Source of the DNA: Halisarca cf. caerulea
Lineage: Eukaryota > Porifera > Demospongiae > Chondrillida > Halisarcidae
Length of the DNA: 35,000 nucleotides
Assembly (NCBI GenBank): GCA_963170055.1
Contig: CAUJGJ010000434.1
Span: forward strand, 2,121,617 to 2,156,616
Reading direction: 5' to 3'
The notes under the pieces are model-generated. The model did not search any database, was not told where the DNA came from, and saw nothing but the letters and a program-made list of their open reading frames with translations. Below are positions 1 through 35,000 of the stretch, piece after piece. The position numbers and the translations under genes are program-made. Position 1 is the stretch's first letter; every line of letters starts with the position of its first letter.

Positions 1-577
1 TTATATTGTATAATATATTTCATGCATGCAGTTTTATCTAGCTATGTATATATGAAATTAGTATAATAAGTATACGTATATATATACCTGCATGCATATG
101 GCAACACATGCATGCACGCATATATATGCTCATGTGGTATGGACGCGCTATATAAGGCGCTGCAGTCTCGTCTACGCGGCGAGGGTGGTCTGGGTATGAG
201 ACTATATATATAGGCTGCGCATGCAGCAGCCGCTGATCATGATCGGCCATTTTAGTTACATGCATGCATGCAATCCCGCGCCCGGCTAGTCTCGCGGAGC
301 CAGACCCTTCCGCGCGAAGGAAAAAGGAAATGGTCGGGCTCCGCGAGACTACGCCCGGCTCGGTCTGGTACGCGAGTCTAGTAGTAGCATTCATGATCAG
401 AGACTACAGGGATCGAACGAGGATGAAGAGTTAGCAGATAATATTTATTCATGAATGTGGGTTATACTTTTTATTAGTCTCGGTCCGATCTGCCCTACTT
501 TTTATTATATGGACGGGTTCTATAGTACATACTTTTCGTTTCCTTGTTATTATAGCACCTTACGCTTTTTATTTCAG
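1..577. other. AT-rich spacer with CATGCATG and TATA runs
   Basis: Simple-sequence-like spacer rich in TATATA and GCATGCATG. The only ordered structure is a 15-bp-arm hairpin at 287-351 (listed separately). No convincing coding exon or RNA gene is seen. Confidence 0.5.
287..351. repeat. Short hairpin, TAGTCTCG type
   Basis: Perfect 15-nt arms: TAGTCTCGCGGAGCC at 287-301 and its reverse complement at 337-351, with a GC-rich 35-nt loop in AT-rich surroundings. The outer TAGTCTCG is shared with the 24-bp-arm hairpin at 21754-21814, so both may be remnants of one palindromic element family. Confidence 0.7.
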
Positions 578-853
578 GCTTCTGGCTCCATCTCCGCCCA
601 AACAGAGCAAAATCAAGCTTTCGGAAGCGATGAAGAAGAAAGTTTACAATCGAGGAATGTCATCCCGCTATTAACAACGAATTCTGGTACGAGAGAAGCT
701 TTAAAACCTTATAAATGTTCACATGGAGGGAAAATCTGCTGCCAAGTTAAATCTAGGTTGAAAACCTTACGGGGTATGATGATTTCGGTGTTTCTTTCAC
801 AAGCACGTCTTAAAACTGTTTTGTACGTAGAAAACCCCTTTTCTATTTCTTGA
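578..853 (+). other. Possible upstream exon, unassigned
   Basis: A good acceptor (pyrimidine-rich run ending TTTTTATTTCAG at 577) opens a frame running to a stop at 853. The peptide is polar and includes GSDEEESLQSR and KPYKCSHGG. A weak donor at about 774 (CGGG/GTATGA) would end in phase 1, which fits exon 1 of the TPR-CHAT gene. In another frame the same acceptor opens a 30-codon lysine-rich tail ending in TAA. Either could be chance, and no homology is recognised. Confidence 0.2.
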
Positions 854-1496
854 TAGTTTGTACTAAAATCACGCACTATAAGAGATCCGAAGAGATTCTA
901 GATTATACCCAAGAAGTTGCTTCACGAGCGGTACTTTTCAGGCAGTGTTTCTTTCAAGCTCAAAGAGCAACTATTCTGAGAATAGTTCAAAATGGTTCGA
1001 ATTCGAGCACTCTTAGAGTCAGGGTGGTGTTTTTACCTTTAGCTAATGCAGGACTCCGTTGTATAGAGTGTCTATGATATTATAACCATAGATACGAATA
1101 ACCAACTTTCTTGGTCAGCTGGCAACCGACCATTGTTTACAGGAGATAGAACATCGATATCGATCCATAATAGTCCCCTGAAGCCTGACCCATTCCTCCA
1201 TTTTATTGTATTGTACATGATCGTGAGAAGATGGCCTGTTGTCACTGGGTGAGATTGGGTTGGCTACGCTGGACTGCATCCATAAACTGTCATTTCTATA
1301 CTACATGTTGGCATACAGTCCAGCAGTTTAGTCAATCCACACACAGTCCATGTGTACCCGATGCATCCACAAAATATGGAAAGCACCTTTCAAGCCTATG
1401 TACACAGTTTACACCTTTGTGTGGTTTGTATAGCAACACAACTTTCTTTGATTGTTGACACAATTCTTTGATTGTCCGTGGCTTATTTTGTCCATA
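854..1496. other. Unassigned spacer
   Basis: Contains short unrelated open frames (for example 850-1077) with no recognisable domain or good splice context. I see no gene in it. Confidence 0.4.
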
Positions 1497-2108
1497 TACG
1501 GTACAAGAAATAATAAAGTTGACGTTTGACTGCCGAATTACGCCCGTAATGTCAGGCGTAAAATGTCCGTTGTTGCTGAAAATTACGCCCGTAGCACACT
1601 TCGTAAGAATTCAACAAAACTACGGTTGCGCAATATTAAATGACGCATCATAAAAATGGTGGCCGCGTACGAACATCCTCGATATGTAGTTGTGAGCATT
1701 CTCGTGGAAGAATGTTGTGGAATTCTCCTCCTTCGGTTTGATTTCCTTCGAAAATCTTAAAAAGGTTTCGAAAATGCTGACTTAAGGCCAGCGTGGCATT
1801 CTCACGGCTGTCTCGCACTCGCCGCGAGTCTCGTATGCACTTGCCTATGAGCTAACGATAAACATTTGGGGAGACGTCCATTCCTTTAGAAGATGATACC
1901 TTGATTTGAACGCTTAAATTTCAAAAGAAATTGCACTTCATGTCGATTTTGTTCCTGTAGATTTCTACTCACGTGCGCGTACCTATTTATCTGCCCGTAA
2001 ATCTTCCGTAAGAAAAAAATTTAGGCTCGTAAAACGGTCCGTAAAAAGGGCGTCCGTAGAAGCACGCTACGCTTGTTTTACGTCAACTTTATTATTTCTT
2101 GTACCGTA
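1497..2108. mobile_element. 612-bp MITE-like element with 29-bp terminal inverted repeats
   Basis: Perfect 29-nt terminal inverted repeats at 1497-1525 (begins TACGGTACAAGAAATAATAA) and 2080-2108. TATA sits at both edges, consistent with a TA target as in Tc1/mariner-type elements. The interior holds scattered GCCCGTAA/CCGTA motifs and no coding capacity. It lies upstream of exon 1 of the TPR-CHAT gene. Confidence 0.85.
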
Positions 2109-2573
2109 TAGGCACAGTATGGAGACTCTGCAATCTTCTAAAATTTCGTCCTTCTATATAAGGGTTTGCCACCCTGAAAACTGTGGCTGGTAGCCTTCTA
2201 AAAAAAGCTGAACACGCCGAATTCTAATATTTTGTCATCTTTTCTAAGGTTTTGTCAGCCCATCAGATAATGATGATGAAATCAAGGGTCATGCCCTTTC
2301 TGTAAACTAAAATGTCCCCTTTATGGTATACCGTCATGCTACTTCTAAGCGATCATGCTCATTTTCCTCTTTATGCTTGTACATCAGCACTTCACTAATA
2401 GTGGAAGTCCAGATATCTCTTTAAATGTAGTGACCATGAACAACAGAGCGTTATTTAGCTTCAAAACCAGCAGCCATTTTCATATCGGTACAAAAGTAGG
2501 TTTGTTTCACAATTTGTCATTATTCTTAATGTTTGTGTTTGATTTTTAAATCGTATTCTAAGTTTTTGTCGAA

Positions 2574-2575
<2 letters not shown>
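2109..2575. other. Unassigned spacer upstream of exon 1
   Basis: AT-rich sequence with short open frames only. No recognisable exon, promoter or RNA gene. It runs into the (GT)n tract that precedes the exon 1 acceptor. Confidence 0.4.

Positions 2576-2633
<58 letters not shown>
2576..2633. repeat. (GT)n microsatellite
   Basis: About 29 uninterrupted GT units, ending 73 nt before the exon 1 acceptor at 2706. The long cysteine/valine and threonine/histidine frames across it are artefacts of the repeat. Confidence 0.95.
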
Positions 2634-2634
<1 letters not shown>

Positions 2635-2706
2635 ATCCACGTGTTCATAAAAATTCACACACTTCTGACACATTTTGTTGAAATCAGTGTGTTCTTTTCC
2701 TATCAG

Positions 2707-28478
<25,772 letters not shown>

Positions 28479-28712
28479 TCAACCATATATCAATCAATTG
28501 GAGTGTGCACATGCATGCGACTCAAATATAACTTGTCACCGTCCATTGATCTTATATTTTCTATCTGACGGAGCACAACGAGTTATCCAGTATTCTGTAA
28601 ACATAGCCAGCCATATATCAATCAATCAGAGTGTGGACATGTTACTAGAATATAACTGGTCACTGTCCACTTGATCTTGAACTTTCTATCTAATCGAGCA
28701 CATGCTGTAACC

Positions 28713-29164
28713 TATCTGTGATTTCATGGAATCGATCAGCAGCAGACATGATGGCAATAGTGATTCGTCAGATTCATGTTCTGATTTCGAGTTTCTTTCG
28801 GTACAGGCAGAATGCAGTGAGCTATGTAATATTGACGATATACGCAGTTCCTATCAACAGGAGATCTTGTAACGCAGTTTTTTTTTTTTTTTTTTTTACC
28901 TTACTCGTGTGTACATGTGTGGTATGGACCATCACCAATCAATCAATCATTCTCACGTCTTTGAGCATTTTATGCTGTATATACGAAACATGCTCAGCTT
29001 CTGTGTGATTTTAATTGAATTCACATAAATGAGGGGACATGTGTTGTCAGTATACTTGTAGTACACGTGTGGCTGCATGTATATACACATGCATACATCA
29101 TACCTATATCACACCGCGCGATCACGAGATAAATAATAATTACTGTATGCAGCGAAATAATTGC
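28713..29164. other. 3' flank of the TPR-CHAT gene
   Basis: AT-rich, with a 19-T run at about 28880-28898. I see no clear canonical AATAAA signal and no other gene. Confidence 0.4.
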
Positions 29165-29238
29165 ATGGCTTCAATTGCAAGACTTACAGGGTCCCTTCGA
29201 TCTGGAAAAGAGACCTCTCAGTATTTGGACAAAATGCG
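29165..29238 (+). CDS. Possible first coding exon of an unknown gene (partial)
   Basis: ATG 29165 opens MASIARLTGSLRSGKETSQY..., ending ATGCG/GTGAGC with a good donor (phase 2). The peptide is Arg/Ser-rich with few acidic residues at its start, like a mitochondrial presequence, which is inference only. No partner exon is recognised before the LTR element at 30258, so if real its intron contains the retrotransposon. It could be chance. Confidence 0.3.
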
Positions 29239-29530
29239 GTGAGCACTCCAATTATACATGCATGCATGGACGTCATGCATGATAATCAGAACAGCTGCAG
29301 TTCAGACTTATATGCAACACTATAATAGTGGAGATAGCCAAAAGGATGTCGGACTCCATAGTATATAATGTATATTATATTATACCATACAGGCATATCT
29401 GCATTAATTTTCGCAGATATCGATCGATCTCGAGTGTACGAAGATAGCTTAATATAGTACTAGTGATCTTTACCTTTTTTATATTCTCTGCAGCCTTGTT
29501 TGCCTTTTTGCACAATATATTATATATATA

Positions 29531-29589
<59 letters not shown>

Positions 29590-30257
29590 TGTATATATGT
29601 CATAAAATTATGCATGCAAGAGCCCAATTCTAATTCTTTGCCGATTTATAAGTCCAATTAAATTAAGTGATCCACAAATATACGTACTTGGAATATTAAA
29701 CCACATGAAAATTATAGTGGATCGATCTACGGTATATATTCAACATGAATATTATATTTTATGAAAAAGTTTAAAACATTGATCATATAATAATATTATA
29801 CAATGCAATGCATTTATGATATATAACACTATCATCACACAATATGAGATATAATACAGTGAAATTATAACCTCTCTAATGAGTCTCCGTAAATTGACCA
29901 CGCTGGATATCCAACCACCCATGCTATATATAGTGCTTGGTCCTAGAAGTCATCCATGATAACCTATATTATTCTTTATATATATATATATGAACCTGTC
30001 ATTCTGGCTATATGCACCGGGCATCTCCAATCCAGCCAAATTTCTTGGTCACATGCCGTAAAAACTTAAGATGGCCGGGCCAGGCTAGCACGCCGGGCTG
30101 GCCCCGCGGCATGTGACACTGAGATTAATAATTTCTTCAAGTTCAAAGTAGACAACTAACTGGGACGCATGCATTGATGTACTGCATGCAGAAATTCACT
30201 GTATAAAATGAAAAAGGGTGTTCTTTATTAGAGATTCCATAATAATTATATGATGAT
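29239..30257. other. AT-rich spacer between host gene and retrotransposon
   Basis: Contains the (TA)n block, several CATGCATG runs and a 70-nt palindromic GC-rich island (GTCACATGCCG at 30048-30058, complement at 30107-30117). No gene recognised apart from the possible exon just upstream. Confidence 0.45.
29515..29590. repeat. (TA)n microsatellite
   Basis: About 75 nt of TA repeat with one AATATT interruption, self-complementary. Confidence 0.95.
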
Positions 30258-30804
30258 TGTGAAGAATGCTCATTCTTCATGTATTGGCTTGATTGAACTG
30301 ACTATAGTATGTAGGTAGATTGTACTGTGTGTGTAGGAGTAGGAGTATATGTAATTGTGAGGCTTCTGCGTATGTCTGAAATGGTTACCCTGTTTTCTTT
30401 ATGATGTATTCACATCCAGTCTGGGAAGTTAAGATTATCTTTTCTGTAAGTCACCTTTACTTTTGGTAGACCAGACAGGTCACTGTCTCACCTCTTGTAA
30501 TCCATTAGTAAAGTGTCCATGTAGCATTTTTGTAACCATCATTAAGTACATTCACTTATTAGTTCTTTTCGTCAAAGCTTATTTTCACTTACGATTTAGA
30601 CATCAAAGATTTTTGTAAACCCTTTCATCTTTAAAGGTCATCCTGTTTAGTTTTCTATAAATGTAGCCTCACATTTGGAAGTAAGAACTGGAGTGAATCT
30701 TAATGAACTTGAGATAAACGGCATTGAGCCAGTAATAAGTGTGGTACTCGAAAGGAGTACAAAGTGGAGTTGACAAGCTGTGATTGCTGTCCGGAAACTT
30801 CACA
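30258..30804 (+). repeat. 5' long terminal repeat, 547 bp
   Basis: Begins TGTGAAG and ends CTTCACA, a perfect 7-nt terminal inverted repeat with TG...CA ends, directly followed by the primer-binding site. A TATAAAT box at 30656-30662 could drive transcription. The boundaries are inferred, as the second LTR is outside the window. Confidence 0.75.
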
Positions 30805-30806
30805 TT

Positions 30807-30824
30807 TGGTGTCAGAAGTGGGAT
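30807..30824 (+). promoter_or_regulatory. Primer-binding site, tRNA-Leu
   Basis: TGGTGTCAGAAGTGGGAT starts two nt after the LTR. Its complement ATCCCACTTCTGACACCA matches the 3' end of eukaryotic tRNA-Leu (CAA type, as recalled), including the CCA tail. Confidence 0.75.
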
Positions 30825-30870
30825 ACCTTTGCTTTAGTCGCTAGCAAGGACCCAAGAATTTAGAGAGTTT

Positions 30871-33800
30871 ATGACCACAAGGTCTGGGAGACAGTATCGA
30901 ATACCCCAGGAGAGCGAAGTGATGGAAGACACAGTGGCTGAGGCCCCGAGTGTTGCTGAACTACTTAAGATCATGATGGATGATCGGAGAAAGCGTGAAG
31001 AGGAGATTGCGCTAGACCGAGAGAGACGGGATCGGGAAATGGACGCCCGAGTTCAGGAGATGAGCAAACAAATGGAGCTCATGAGAGATCTGGTTGAGAA
31101 GAACCAGTCTGGACGAGAAGGAAAGGAGAGTGCCCTTACGAGTGGAGAACAACTGCGGTTGTCCAAACTAAGTGAGAATGATGACATTGAAGCATACCTC
31201 ACCACCTTTGAGCGAATGATGAGTGCCTACAAGGTGGAGAAGGCCAAATGGGTATACCTGCTTGCACCACAGTTGACGGGCAAAGCACAGCAGGCCTATG
31301 CTGCAATGGTAGGAGACGATGTTGGTGATTACGACAGCCTAAAGGAGGCTATATTGAAACGGTATGATGTGAGTGATGAGAGTTACCGTGTGCGTTTTAG
31401 AGCAGTGGCAAAACGGCAGGAAGAGTCCTACCAAGAGATGGCCACTCGAACAATGGATCTTTTGAGAAAGTGGACCCGCCATTGTCAGAACATGGCTGAA
31501 GTCCTCGAGTTATTTGCTGTGGAGCAACTTCTAAACTCGCTACCTGGAGGAGTGCGGATCTGGGTTGGTGAGAGGAAGCCCAAGACTGTCGCGGAGGCAG
31601 GACAACTGGCAGACGATTATGTCCAAGCCAGGAGACCAAAGGAAGGTATCCGGAGTGAGGATCGGACCAGCCTCAGGACAACAGTCAATCCAGGGAAGCA
31701 GTGCTACCAGTGTGGTAAGTCGGGTCATGTGGCACGTGATTGCAGGGAGAGAAGTGACCGGAATGGGATGGGAAAACCCGAGGAGAAAGGTACCATTCCC
31801 ATACACCAGCCCCCAAGGAAGAGTGAGAGGGAAGGCCCTCGATGCTTTGCCTGCCAGAAGAAGGGACACTATGCCAGTAATTGCCCTTCCAAGCCTGCTA
31901 TGTTTGGGAGTCAAGTTATCCCCAAGATTGCTCCTGCACCCACAAAAGCTGGAACGGTGGATGGCAGGGCAGTGGAACAGATACTCTTGGACACAGGAGC
32001 ATCCACCAGCATGATCCACGCTGATCTGGTGACTGAAGGCAAGATGCTGCCTGATACGGTTGGGATCAGATGTGCCCATGGAGACCTAACCTACTACCCA
32101 ATGGCAGAGGTGAGTATATCTATTGATGGTTATGAATTTTCCATCAAGGCTGCAGTGTCGGCGAAGCTTCCAGTTCCTATTTTGCTTGGACGAGATGTGC
32201 CCAGCTTAGAGGAACTACTGGGAGTCAAACCCACGGGCAAGACAGCCCCCAGTCCACTGGTGGCAGTCACAACTCGAAGCCAGAAGAAACAGCAGGAAGC
32301 AGATGTCAGGGATCAGCCAGTCACCATGCCAAGGACCATGATCCAGAGGGAAGAGCCACCCGAAACCCCCTGGAACAATTGGGAGGAGGATCTCTTTCAC
32401 ATCCCAGCCCGACCCAGTAAGCCAAGGATGTCAAGGAAAGCTAGAAGGAAACATAACCAGGAATGGGTCCAGACCCATAGCAGGCCACAACATCCCTTAG
32501 AAATTAGCAGGGAGGAGATGAAGGTGATGCAAGAGGAGGACGTATCACTGAAGCAACTCATGCAACAGGCGGCAAAGGATGCAGATGAGACAGAAAGACA
32601 GTTCTTCTTTCGGGATGGCATTCTGTACCGGAGATGGATACCAGTTCAGGAGGAAGCCTGGAGAGAGGTGGAGCAGTTGGTTCTACCTACACCTGGGCGT
32701 AAGGTGGTTTTGGAGCTGGCCCACTCCATCCCACTGGCAGGACACCTTGGAAAGAGGAAGACAGCTCAGCGAATCCTTCAACGTTTTTATTGGCCTACAA
32801 TTTTCAAGGATGTAAGTGATTTCTGTCAGGGATGTCCTGAGTGTCAGAAAGCAGCCCCAGGGAGGAAAGCCACAGCACCAATGGTACCGCTGCCCATCAT
32901 TGATGTACCCTTTGAGCGGATTGCAATGGATATTGTTGGACCTTTACCAAAGAGCAGATCTGGTAATAGGTATGTCTTAGTAGTCTGTGATTATGCTACT
33001 AGGTGGCCTGAAGCAGTCCCCTTGAGGTCAATCGATGCTGAACATGTCGCAGATGAACTGATGATGATTTTCTCCCGAGTGGGAATACCAAGGGAGATAT
33101 TGACGGACCAGGGAACAAACTTTACATCACAGCTTCTCGCTGAAGTGTACAGACTCCTGCACATCCAGCCCATTCGGACCAGCCCGTACCATCCACAGAC
33201 AGACGGTCTAGTTGAAAGATTCAACCAGACGCTGAAAGCAATGCTTCGGAAAGCAGCCTCAGAGGAAGGTAAGGACTGGGATAAGCTTATTCCCTATGTC
33301 CTATTTGCATACAGGGAAGTGCCGCAAGCATCCACAGGTTTTGCTCCATTTGAGCTAGTGTATGGAAGAGCTGTGCGCGGACCACTGGATATCCTGAAGG
33401 AGACCTGGGAAACTCATCCCAAGAGCAGTGAGAGTGTGGTGTCCTATGTACTAACAGTGCAAGAACGACTATCCAAGATGGCTGAGGTAGCCCGAGAGAA
33501 TCTCAGGAAAGCACAGGCGACCCAGAAGAGATGGTATGACCAACACGCTAGAGACCGTGAGTTGAAGGTGGGAGAGAATGTGTTGGTGCTGCTCCCTACC
33601 TCTACTAGCAAGTTGCTGGCCAAGTGGCAGGGCCCCTATCCAGTTACAAGGAGGTTAGGACCAGTAACTTACGAGGTGGACATGTTTGACCGTGCAAAAA
33701 GAAAGCGGATATTTCACATTAACATGCTGAGGAAGTGGCATCCGCCTACGGTGACGAACTTGTGGATAGAGGGGAACCATGATAACCTGCAGGATGAGGT

Positions 33801-35000
33801 TGTACTCTGGCGGGAAGACAATACACTGGAGGAGGTATCAATCTCAAAGGACCTGGATGCACGCCATCACCAACAACTGGTTAGTCTTCTGCAACATTTT
33901 CAGGGTGTTCTCCAGAGTAACCCTGGAAGGACCAGCCTGGCCAAGCACAGGATCGAGACTGGAGATGCTAGTCCCATCCGGATGGCTCCATACAGAGTCC
34001 CTCATGCTTATCGAGACCAGGTGGCCACAGAGCTAGAAGAGATGCTAGCTGCAGGAATTGTTGAACCTTCTACCAGTGAGTGGGCTGCCCCAATTGTCCT
34101 TGTCAAGAAGAAGGATGGCACCCTACGATTTTGTGTTGACTATCGGAGATTGAACAGCGTTTCTAAGGTAGACCCCTATCCTATGCCCCGCATAGATGAG
34201 TTGATTGACAAGCTGGGAGGCGCCAAGTACCTCACAACAATGGACCTAGCCAGGGGCTATTGGCAGGTCCCCATGGATGTGAGTAGTCGGGAGAAGACCG
34301 CCTTTATCACCCATCAAGGACTTTTCCAGTTCACAGTTATGCCTTTCGGATTACAGGGAGCGCCTGCTACATTTCAAAGGATGATGGATCACCTTATTAA
34401 AGGAAAGAGTGAGTTTGCAGCAGCCTACCTGGACGACTTGGTGATCTTCAGTGAGTCTTGGGAACAGCACCTTGGTCATCTGGAGCAGGTGCTAGAATGC
34501 CTTAGGAAAGCAGGGCTGACTGCTAAACCCAGCAAGTGCCAGTTTGCAATGGGGCAGTGCATATATCTGGGACACGTTGTTGGTAATGGGACAGTGCAGC
34601 CTGAAACAAGCAAGGTGGCAGCAGTGGAGCAATGGCCACCCCCTGAGACCAAGAAGCAAGTCCGAGCCTTCCTTGGACTTACAGGATACTACCGCAAGTT
34701 CATACCAAACTATGCAGCTATCGCAGCGCCCCTATCAGATGTCACGCGGAAGTACTCTCCTAACAAGATAGTTTGGACAGAGCAGTGTGACAACGCGTTT
34801 CAGAAGCTCAAGGCAATCTTGTGTAGTTCACCGATACTTTTCGGCCCCCAATTTGACCGTGATTTTATTCTACAGACAGATGCTTCAGATCGTGGAGTTG
34901 GTGCAGTACTGAGCCAGATGGGAGATGATGGGAAGGAACACCCCATTGCCTACTTTAGCAAGAAACTTCTCCAAAGAGAGGAAAAGTATTCCACGGTGGA
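30871..35000 (+). CDS. Gag-Pol polyprotein (Gag-PR-INT-RT-RNaseH), 3' truncated by window
   Basis: One frame, open from ATG 30871 (in-frame TAG at 30835) to the last base. A Gag coiled-coil stretch (about 30960-31110) and capsid-like region lead to two zinc knuckles: CYQCGKSGHVARDC (31702) and CFACQKKGHYASNC (31849). Protease: LLDTGAST (about 31984). Integrase: His at 32722 and 32743, Cys cluster CQGCPEC (32824-32844), catalytic Asp 32929, Asp 33106 and Glu 33214 (35 residues between the last two, DD35E), then WQGPYPV (GPY/F). RT: fingers/palm from about 33960, YLDD at 34426-34437. RNase H begins about 34790, with its first Asp at 34879. Gag and Pol share one frame with no frameshift or stop, so no recoding is needed. 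All key residues seen are intact. Confidence 0.92.
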   Translation, partial: MTTRSGRQYRIPQESEVMEDTVAEAPSVAELLKIMMDDRRKREEEIALDRERRDREMDARVQEMSKQMELMRDLVEKNQSGREGKESALTSGEQLRLSKLSENDDIEAYLTTFERMMSAYKVEKAKWVYLLAPQLTGKAQQAYAAMVGDDVGDYDSLKEAILKRYDVSDESYRVRFRAVAKRQEESYQEMATRTMDLLRKWTRHCQNMAEVLELFAVEQLLNSLPGGVRIWVGERKPKTVAEAGQLADDYVQARRPKEGIRSEDRTSLRTTVNPGKQCYQCGKSGHVARDCRERSDRNGMGKPEEKGTIPIHQPPRKSEREGPRCFACQKKGHYASNCPSKPAMFGSQVIPKIAPAPTKAGTVDGRAVEQILLDTGASTSMIHADLVTEGKMLPDTVGIRCAHGDLTYYPMAEVSISIDGYEFSIKAAVSAKLPVPILLGRDVPSLEELLGVKPTGKTAPSPLVAVTTRSQKKQQEADVRDQPVTMPRTMIQREEPPETPWNNWEEDLFHIPARPSKPRMSRKARRKHNQEWVQTHSRPQHPLEISREEMKVMQEEDVSLKQLMQQAAKDADETERQFFFRDGILYRRWIPVQEEAWREVEQLVLPTPGRKVVLELAHSIPLAGHLGKRKTAQRILQRFYWPTIFKDVSDFCQGCPECQKAAPGRKATAPMVPLPIIDVPFERIAMDIVGPLPKSRSGNRYVLVVCDYATRWPEAVPLRSIDAEHVADELMMIFSRVGIPREILTDQGTNFTSQLLAEVYRLLHIQPIRTSPYHPQTDGLVERFNQTLKAMLRKAASEEGKDWDKLIPYVLFAYREVPQASTGFAPFELVYGRAVRGPLDILKETWETHPKSSESVVSYVLTVQERLSKMAEVARENLRKAQATQKRWYDQHARDRELKVGENVLVLLPTSTSKLLAKWQGPYPVTRRLGPVTYEVDMFDRAKRKRIFHINMLRKWHPPTVTNLWIEGNHDNLQDEVVLWREDNTLEEVSISKDLDARHHQQLVSLLQHFQGVLQSNPGRTSLAKHRIETGDASPIRMAPYRVPHAYRDQVATELEEMLAAGIVEPSTSEWAAPIVLVKKKDGTLRFCVDYRRLNSVSKVDPYPMPRIDELIDKLGGAKYLTTMDLARGYWQVPMDVSSREKTAFITHQGLFQFTVMPFGLQGAPATFQRMMDHLIKGKSEFAAAYLDDLVIFSESWEQHLGHLEQVLECLRKAGLTAKPSKCQFAMGQCIYLGHVVGNGTVQPETSKVAAVEQWPPPETKKQVRAFLGLTGYYRKFIPNYAAIAAPLSDVTRKYSPNKIVWTEQCDNAFQKLKAILCSSPILFGPQFDRDFILQTDASDRGVGAVLSQMGDDGKEHPIAYFSKKLLQREEKYSTV

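Larger units (their letters stand above)
30258..35000 (+). mobile_element. LTR retrotransposon, Ty3/gypsy-like with integrase before RT (Gmr1 type), 5' part
   Basis: 5' LTR (30258-30804), primer-binding site (30807-30824), then one open frame from 30871 to the window edge. The domain order Gag, protease, integrase, RT, RNase H has integrase upstream of RT. Sequence motifs (GPY/F module after integrase, RT block VDYRRLNSVSKVDPYPMPRI, YLDD) are Ty3/gypsy-like. The element is cut by the window end, so the 3' LTR and target duplication cannot be checked. ATGAT (30253-30257) is the candidate left target copy. The lack of any stop over 4.1 kb suggests a young insertion. Confidence 0.9.

Noticed and set aside
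30871..35000. Ty1/copia assignment from the integrase-before-RT order
   Set aside because: The RT motif block, YLDD context and GPY/F module after integrase are gypsy-like; gene order alone is misleading here.

Overview
This is a eukaryotic, AT-rich, intron-containing window, almost certainly from an early-branching animal. A sponge is favoured and a cnidarian is the alternative. The reasons are long introns with GT...AG borders, dense short inverted-repeat elements with TA or TTAA targets, long (GT)n and (TA)n tracts, a TTC28-like TPR-CHAT gene with a nucleotide-binding-domain-like C-terminus, and invertebrate-type transposons. No tRNA, rRNA, operon or CRISPR signal is seen. The taxonomic call is inference.

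One host gene spans most of the window on the + strand (2707-28478). Six exons join with consistent phases (1-1-1-1-1-0) and encode about 1,935 aa from the ATG at 2730: three single-exon helical N-terminal modules of unknown type, a TPR solenoid, a CHAT caspase-like protease domain with both catalytic residues, and a C-terminal region that reads as an NB-ARC/STAND nucleotide-binding domain without its P-loop lysine. Its 12.8-kb third intron (7505-20269) has taken in much foreign DNA: a nested MITE pair, a 996-bp TTAA-flanked element, and a 4.56-kb DNA transposon (12737-17292).

The 4.56-kb transposon is flanked by TTAA and has short terminal inverted repeats. It carries two convergent genes: a 12-exon DDE-type transposase on the - strand, with one in-frame TGA, and a small two-exon + strand gene for a cysteine-rich protein resembling the P2X7 C-terminal (ballast) region. 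Both genes are read from an identical TATAAAAGGGGCGT element at opposite ends.

Downstream of the host gene, after about 1.8 kb of AT-rich spacer with a possible first exon of another gene, lies the 5' part of an LTR retrotransposon (30258 to the window end). It has a 547-bp LTR, a tRNA-Leu primer-binding site and one uninterrupted Gag-Pol frame in the order Gag, protease, integrase, reverse transcriptase, RNase H. By sequence it is Ty3/gypsy-like, but integrase comes before RT as in Ty1/copia, which is the arrangement of the Gmr1 group.

The rest is repeats: a 1.4-kb, 43-bp minisatellite with a six-monomer higher-order structure (4735-6112), several MITE families, a near-perfect 88-bp-arm hairpin in intron 5, and tandem duplications including one that spans the host gene's stop codon.
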